Below, piece by piece: positions 7,699 through 10,905 of a stretch of 10,905 nucleotides of DNA. This DNA comes from Deinococcus indicus (lineage in GTDB: Bacteria; Deinococcota; Deinococci; Deinococcales; Deinococcaceae). Both the position numbers and the translations under genes were made by a program. The notes under the pieces are model-generated. The model did not search any database and was not told where the DNA came from. It was given only the letters and a program-made list of their open reading frames with translations. Location of the stretch: the NCBI RefSeq assembly GCF_002198095.1, contig NZ_NHMK01000015.1:1-10905 (forward strand), given 5' to 3'. The first letter of the stretch is position 1, and every line of letters starts with the position of its first letter.

Positions 7699-8910
7699 GT
7701 GCTGCGCATGCTTACCCTTCCCGCGTCCCGTCCCACTCAGCCCTGGCACCAGCAGCGGTCCATCCGCAAGGCCGTACTGGACGTGTTCCGCTACTGCAGC
7801 CGGAAACTGTCGTACACGCTGCTGCTCAAGCCCAGTGATGACCTCGCGTGGGTCATGCCGGAACGGCGGTTGGTGTTCATCACAGCCTCCCTGCCCGACG
7901 TACCACCTGGCGTCCGCTACGACCCCATCGATGAGCACGGCCGACGCAGCCTCTTCCTGGTCGGGTTCGCCGCGCACGAGGCCGGGCACGTCCGGTACTC
8001 CGGTCCAAAGCCGCCCGGCAGTCTCGGTGAGCTGTGGAACGCTCTGGAGGACGAGCGGATGGAACGCCTGATGGCCCGCGATTACCCGGAACTGCGCCTC
8101 GCCCGGGCGTTCACCTTCCTGGGTGACGTGGTCAGTGCGCGCGCCCAGGGGAAATGTGACGGCTCTGCACTGGAGGGCTGCCTGTTCTGGCGGTGGGAGC
8201 ACGACCGCCTGAACCCGCGGTGGTCCGTCCGGGAGGAGGACCGGGAACTCTGGGCGGATGTTCGTCCGCTCGTCGAGGCGTCCTGGCGCGCGAAGGACAG
8301 TGAGCAGGTCACCTGGATCGCCCGGGCGATTCTCGACCTGGTGCGGGACCAGCAGCAGCAGGGCCAGCCCCAGGCGGAGGAATGCAGCAGCGCAGGTGAT
8401 CCCCAGCAGGCGCAGGACGCGCCGGGTGGTGCAGATGGACAAGGCCAGGGCAGCGGTGCTGACGGTGCTCCCGCAGAGGCCCAGGCCCCTGGTAGGGACG
8501 GTGATCAGGAGGTGGACATCCCCGACAGCTGGAATGGGCAGGTCAGTGCGACCGGTGCAGACGCCGACACGCGGGACGGCACGGCGAACCCTGCTGACGG
8601 CGAGGGAAGTGACGCGCAGGACCGCGAAGCCCTTGAGCGGACCCTTGAAGCGCTGCGCGGTACGGTCGGCGCAGGGCGTGAGGACCGACCCATCATCCCG
8701 GTGCCTGACCAGGGCGACGGGCCGGGCCCATGTGCAGAAGGCGTTGAGGGATACGCCCGGCAACTCGCGCCCCTGCTCAGGCCCCCGGAGCGGGCTGCGA
8801 TGCCCACCCCCCACCGGTCCCGAGGCCGGTTCCGGTACGACCGGTTCGCGCAGGGCGCCGAGCGGCAGTTCGCGCGCACCAACACCCCGAACCGCCCCAG
8901 GCGATCGTGA
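7699..8910 (+). CDS. CobT-like protein, N-terminal part with HExxH motif
   Basis: This 403-residue product is the N-terminal part of a CobT/NorD-like vWA protein. Residues 88-122 carry a zinc-protease-type signature: HEAGH (93-97) inside GFAAHEAGHVRYS, followed by LWNALEDERMERL with E117 or E119 as candidate third ligand. Residues about 222-305 are a low-complexity acidic linker rich in Gln, Gly, Ala and Asp, as in CobT proteins. Residues 375-390 (RSRGRFRYDRFAQG) resemble the basic segment that precedes the vWA domain in CobT. The frame then ends at 8908 just where the vWA domain should begin; the domain continues in the next gene. GTG at 7699 follows GGAGGG by three bases; ATG at 7708 is an alternative start. 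It is the likely partner of the AAA+ gene, from which the AT-rich island separates it. Protease activity is not shown; in such proteins the motif may only bind metal. Confidence 0.8.
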   Translation: MLRMLTLPASRPTQPWHQQRSIRKAVLDVFRYCSRKLSYTLLLKPSDDLAWVMPERRLVFITASLPDVPPGVRYDPIDEHGRRSLFLVGFAAHEAGHVRYSGPKPPGSLGELWNALEDERMERLMARDYPELRLARAFTFLGDVVSARAQGKCDGSALEGCLFWRWEHDRLNPRWSVREEDRELWADVRPLVEASWRAKDSEQVTWIARAILDLVRDQQQQGQPQAEECSSAGDPQQAQDAPGGADGQGQGSGADGAPAEAQAPGRDGDQEVDIPDSWNGQVSATGADADTRDGTANPADGEGSDAQDREALERTLEALRGTVGAGREDRPIIPVPDQGDGPGPCAEGVEGYARQLAPLLRPPERAAMPTPHRSRGRFRYDRFAQGAERQFARTNTPNRPRRS

Positions 8911-9428
8911 TCGACCAGCTGCTCGATGTGAGCAGCAGCATGAAGGGCGAGCCGCTCGCGTGCGCCGCTCAGGCGGCCCTGCTCCTTGCCCGCGCTGCTT
9001 CCCTGACCAGCACACGCGTGCGCATCACGGCCTTCAACGTCGGGTTTCAGGAGATCGTCGAGCCCGGCGCGGACTTCGAGTACGCCCGGCAGCAGATCTC
9101 CGGACTCGAAGCCGCCGGGGGAACGCGACTGCACACGGCGCTGGAGCACGTGCTGCGCACGTCACCCGCGCGGCCATCCGAAGTGCACGTCGTGAACATC
9201 ATTTGCGACGGGGAACTCGCGCCGAACGATTACGAAACCTGCACGAAGCTGGTCAAGGACGCCCGAGCACGCGACGTGCGCTTCATCCCAATCCTGATCG
9301 GCGACGCGACCGGCGCCTACCTCGACTGGCAGCGGGCGTTCGGCTCCGCCGTGCCCTGCCAGGACCTGAGCAGCCTTGTTTCAACACTCAAAGCCACCCT
9401 CACCGCCCTGCGCGCCCGGATCAGCTGA
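8907..9428 (+). CDS. vWA domain protein (C-terminal part of CobT-like protein)
   Basis: The 173-residue product is a complete von Willebrand A domain core. Its metal-ion-dependent adhesion site is intact: DVSSS (D7, S9, S11), T73 in GGTRLHTAL and D101 in IICDGE. Such domains bind a partner through Mg2+ and here should dock to the AAA+ ATPase. The frame opens at GTG 8907, which overlaps the stop of the upstream gene as GTGA, an arrangement typical of translational coupling. The open frame extends upstream of the GTG with plausible residues (EPPQAIVIDQLLDVS), so the split may instead be a frameshift: one extra C in the CCCC run at 8885-8888 would join both parts into a standard CobT-like chain of about 577 residues. 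The Shine-Dalgarno is poor. Confidence 0.8.
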   Translation: MIDQLLDVSSSMKGEPLACAAQAALLLARAASLTSTRVRITAFNVGFQEIVEPGADFEYARQQISGLEAAGGTRLHTALEHVLRTSPARPSEVHVVNIICDGELAPNDYETCTKLVKDARARDVRFIPILIGDATGAYLDWQRAFGSAVPCQDLSSLVSTLKATLTALRARIS

Positions 9429-9440
9429 GTGACACCACAC

Positions 9441-9462
9441 CCCCCCGCGCGGGGCGGGGGGA
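9441..9462 (+). promoter_or_regulatory. G/C-only hairpin after the vWA gene
   Basis: CCCCCCC at 9441 is followed by GCGCGGGG, C and GGGGGG. The core CCCCGCGCGGGG (9444-9455) is a perfect palindrome, and an alternative pairing joins CCCCCC (9441-9446) to GGGGGG (9457-9462). It starts 12 bases after the vWA stop and 63 bases before the next ATG. It could end transcription of the vWA gene, although no T-run follows, or belong to the set of gene-leading hairpins. Confidence 0.55.
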
Positions 9463-9503
9463 CAGGCATCGCCGCGGAGTCTTGCGCCGGCACCCTGGTG
9501 GGC

Positions 9504-10607
9504 ATGAAAGCCATCACTGTCCCGGCCGCCGCCCTCCTCACCAGCCTGCTCCTCGGGTCCTGCGGCACCAGCCTGCCCCTGCCCGGCGGGGCCACGCCCC
9601 CCACGCAGATCCTCACGGTGAAGCTCACCGGCGCGTCCACCACGACCGTCACCGTCAGGAATATCAGCACGAACGTCCGGACGGACGTCGAAGCCAAGGA
9701 TGGCGTGTGGAAAGGTCCTCTCGCCAGAGGCACGTACGCCGTCTCGGTCGGTGCGGTCGACGGACGGGTGACCCCAGCCGCGCAGACGGCCGACCTGACG
9801 AGCACCGACCAGACCCTGAACTTCACGTACCATGCGGCCCCACCCGCAGCCGCCACGTTCACCCTGCAGGGAAGGTCCGTCACCGCTGGCAACGACCTGG
9901 TGTACGGCGGGGCGGACATCAAAGTGCAGCTGAGTCCCCTCCCGGAGGGCGCGGCCGTCGCGTGGCGCGTCTCCCGGGGAGACATCACGCCAGGAGAGGC
10001 GGGGAGCGCCACGATCCCCTACAGCGCCACCAACCGCGAGCAGCTCACGGGCGGTGAACTTACCGTGACCGCTGAAACCGGCGGCCAGACCTACCGCACC
10101 ACGTTGCGCGTTGATGACGCAGCGCCCACAGCAGACGGCGGCGTGCTGCTCACTCTGCCTGGAGGGCAGAAGACGGTCCTCACCAGCGGCGACGAGTTGC
10201 CGCTCGGCACGACCTTCGAGGCGACCTTCCAGGACAGCGGTGTGGGCATGGCCCCCGTCACGTTCGCCACGTGGCGCAGCGGCCTGCCCGTGCAGACCAC
10301 CTTCACCACCACGGATCAGCTGACGGAGGCCAGTCAGTACGAACTGCGCTCCAGCGGCATCCAGGACCGCCTGGGCAACCGCGTGGGCAGTGAGGACGGC
10401 GTGCTCGGCACGTTCGGGACGGACTACCACGCGCCGGACATCACCGCGGACCGGGCCAGTGGCAGCGTGCTCGCCCCGCTGCCCACCGACGGCACCGGCA
10501 CCACGGAAGACGCCCTGACGTTCCAGGTGAGCGACCCCCGCCGCGTGGACGGCTCGGCCGGCAGTGGGCTGCGCCGCGTCACAGTGATACGGACTCCGAT
10601 TAATTAG
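9504..10607 (+). pseudogene. Ig-like lipoprotein, 3' end cut by IS630
   Basis: The product begins with a lipoprotein signal peptide (MKAITVPAAALLTSLLLG) and the lipobox LGSC with C20, so it should be anchored on the cell surface. No other cysteine is present. The body is a series of beta-rich modules: one at about 34-110 like regulatory or PEGA-type domains (GTYAVSVGAVDGRV), then Ig-like stretches rich in Thr, Val and Gly. The ATG at 9504 is chosen over an upstream in-frame GTG because the signal peptide starts there. The gene is interrupted at the TA of 10588-10589: the last residues RTPIN and the stop TAG come from the IS630 terminal repeat. About 361 host-encoded residues remain and the original length is unknown. 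High GC marks it as native background rather than island DNA. Confidence 0.8.
10590..10607 (+). repeat. IS630 terminal inverted repeat (3' end)
   Basis: The 18 bases match the inverted terminus at 520-537 at 17 positions. The transposase stop TAA (minus strand, 10602-10600) and the truncated lipoprotein's stop TAG (10605-10607) both fall inside it. Confidence 0.85.
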
Positions 10608-10905
10608 CCAATAAAGGCCACCAGTGGAAGAGCGTGTGCCGAGTGACCAGATCAGGTTGACCTTCCAACCAGACGCAGCGATCCGAGAGGGCTGCCTCCA
10701 CCTCCTTGATGCTCTTGAACGCTCTATTCGCAATCGGCACATCCGTCAACTCCCAGAGCCGTTCCGCCGGCTGCAATTCCGGCGAGTACGGCGGCAATGT
10801 CACCGTCTGAATCCCCTCAGGATGCCCGACATCCGGTGGCACATGAAAACCAGCCCCATCCTGAACGACCAACACCCGATGGTCGGCGCCCGCGCCGACC
10901 TTCTG
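10600..10905 (-). CDS. IS630-family transposase, catalytic C-terminal part (partial)
   Basis: This encodes the last 101 residues of a DDE transposase; the frame is open to the window edge, so its start is outside. Two catalytic residues are visible in their family motifs: the second Asp in LVVQDGAGFH and the Glu in LPPYSPELQPAERLWE, the hallmark of IS630 transposases. The first Asp lies off the window. It corresponds to orfB, the partner of an orfA like the one at the left edge. The end overlaps the terminal repeat by a few bases. Confidence 0.85.
   Translation of the reverse strand, partial: QKVGAGADHRVLVVQDGAGFHVPPDVGHPEGIQTVTLPPYSPELQPAERLWELTDVPIANRAFKSIKEVEAALSDRCVWLEGQPDLVTRHTLFHWWPLLAN

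Larger units (their letters stand above)
10590..10905 (-). mobile_element. IS630-family element, right partial copy (3' end)
   Basis: This is the transposase-3' end of an IS630 element on the minus strand, running off the right edge. Its terminus CGGACTCCGATTAATTAG (10590-10607) is the inverted match of the terminus at 520-537, and the TA at 10588-10589 is the expected target dinucleotide. The copy lies in the same orientation as the left partial copy. It disrupts the Ig-like lipoprotein gene. Confidence 0.85.

Noticed and set aside
7684..9015. 443-codon minus-strand open frame
   Set aside because: It is antisense to the HExxH/vWA genes and has no recognisable motif.
8258..10057. 599-codon plus-strand open frame
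   Set aside because: It overlaps the CobT-like, vWA and lipoprotein genes in another frame and is dominated by Arg, Pro and Ala, the usual shadow of GC-rich genes.
9381..10742. 453-codon minus-strand open frame
   Set aside because: It is antisense to the lipoprotein and runs across the IS630 boundary, so it cannot be an ancestral gene.

Overview
The window looks like an accessory region of a high-GC bacterium, most probably Deinococcus. The core genes are GC-rich with strong G/C preference at third codon positions. The two insertion-sequence types and the Ig-like lipoprotein have the general look of Deinococcus elements. This assignment rests on recalled family resemblance only; no search was run.

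Layout. Positions 1-537 are the 5' part of an IS630-family element on the minus strand (orfA, helix-turn-helix half). Positions 559-2166 hold two copies of one IS4-family element in tandem: a dead, truncated copy A (432 bp, catalytic Asp changed to Gly) joined directly to a full-length copy B with an intact DDE transposase. Positions 2167-2744 carry no intact gene; they contain a minus-strand coding remnant and inverted repeats. From 2745 to 9428, all on the plus strand, come the genes of main interest: a GHKL (HSP90/MutL-like) ATPase, a MoxR/CobS-like AAA+ ATPase, and a CobT-like protein. The CobT-like protein carries an HExxH motif and ends in a von Willebrand A (vWA) domain, but the two parts are now in separate, 4-bp-overlapping reading frames. 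Between the AAA+ gene and the CobT-like gene lies an AT-rich island (about 6160-7660) with a Cys-rich lipoprotein gene, a small helical protein gene and several dyad-symmetric sites. At 9504 an Ig-like lipoprotein gene begins; it is cut at 10588 by a second partial IS630 copy (DDE half, minus strand) that runs off the window.

Working together. A MoxR-type AAA+ ATPase with a vWA partner is a recurrent chaperone-like pair in which the AAA+ ring remodels a target chosen by the MIDAS-containing vWA protein. Adding a GHKL ATPase and a putative metal-binding HExxH region gives a multi-component NTP-driven machine of unknown target; a stress-response or biological-conflict role is inference. A GC-rich hairpin with a CACCC-type left arm lies just upstream of four genes: the GHKL, AAA+, CobT-like and Ig-lipoprotein genes. 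It is the most striking non-coding pattern here.

Both window ends lie inside IS630 sequence in the same orientation. This fits a composite transposon, an assembly fragment ending in a multicopy repeat, or one IS630 insertion seen from both sides.
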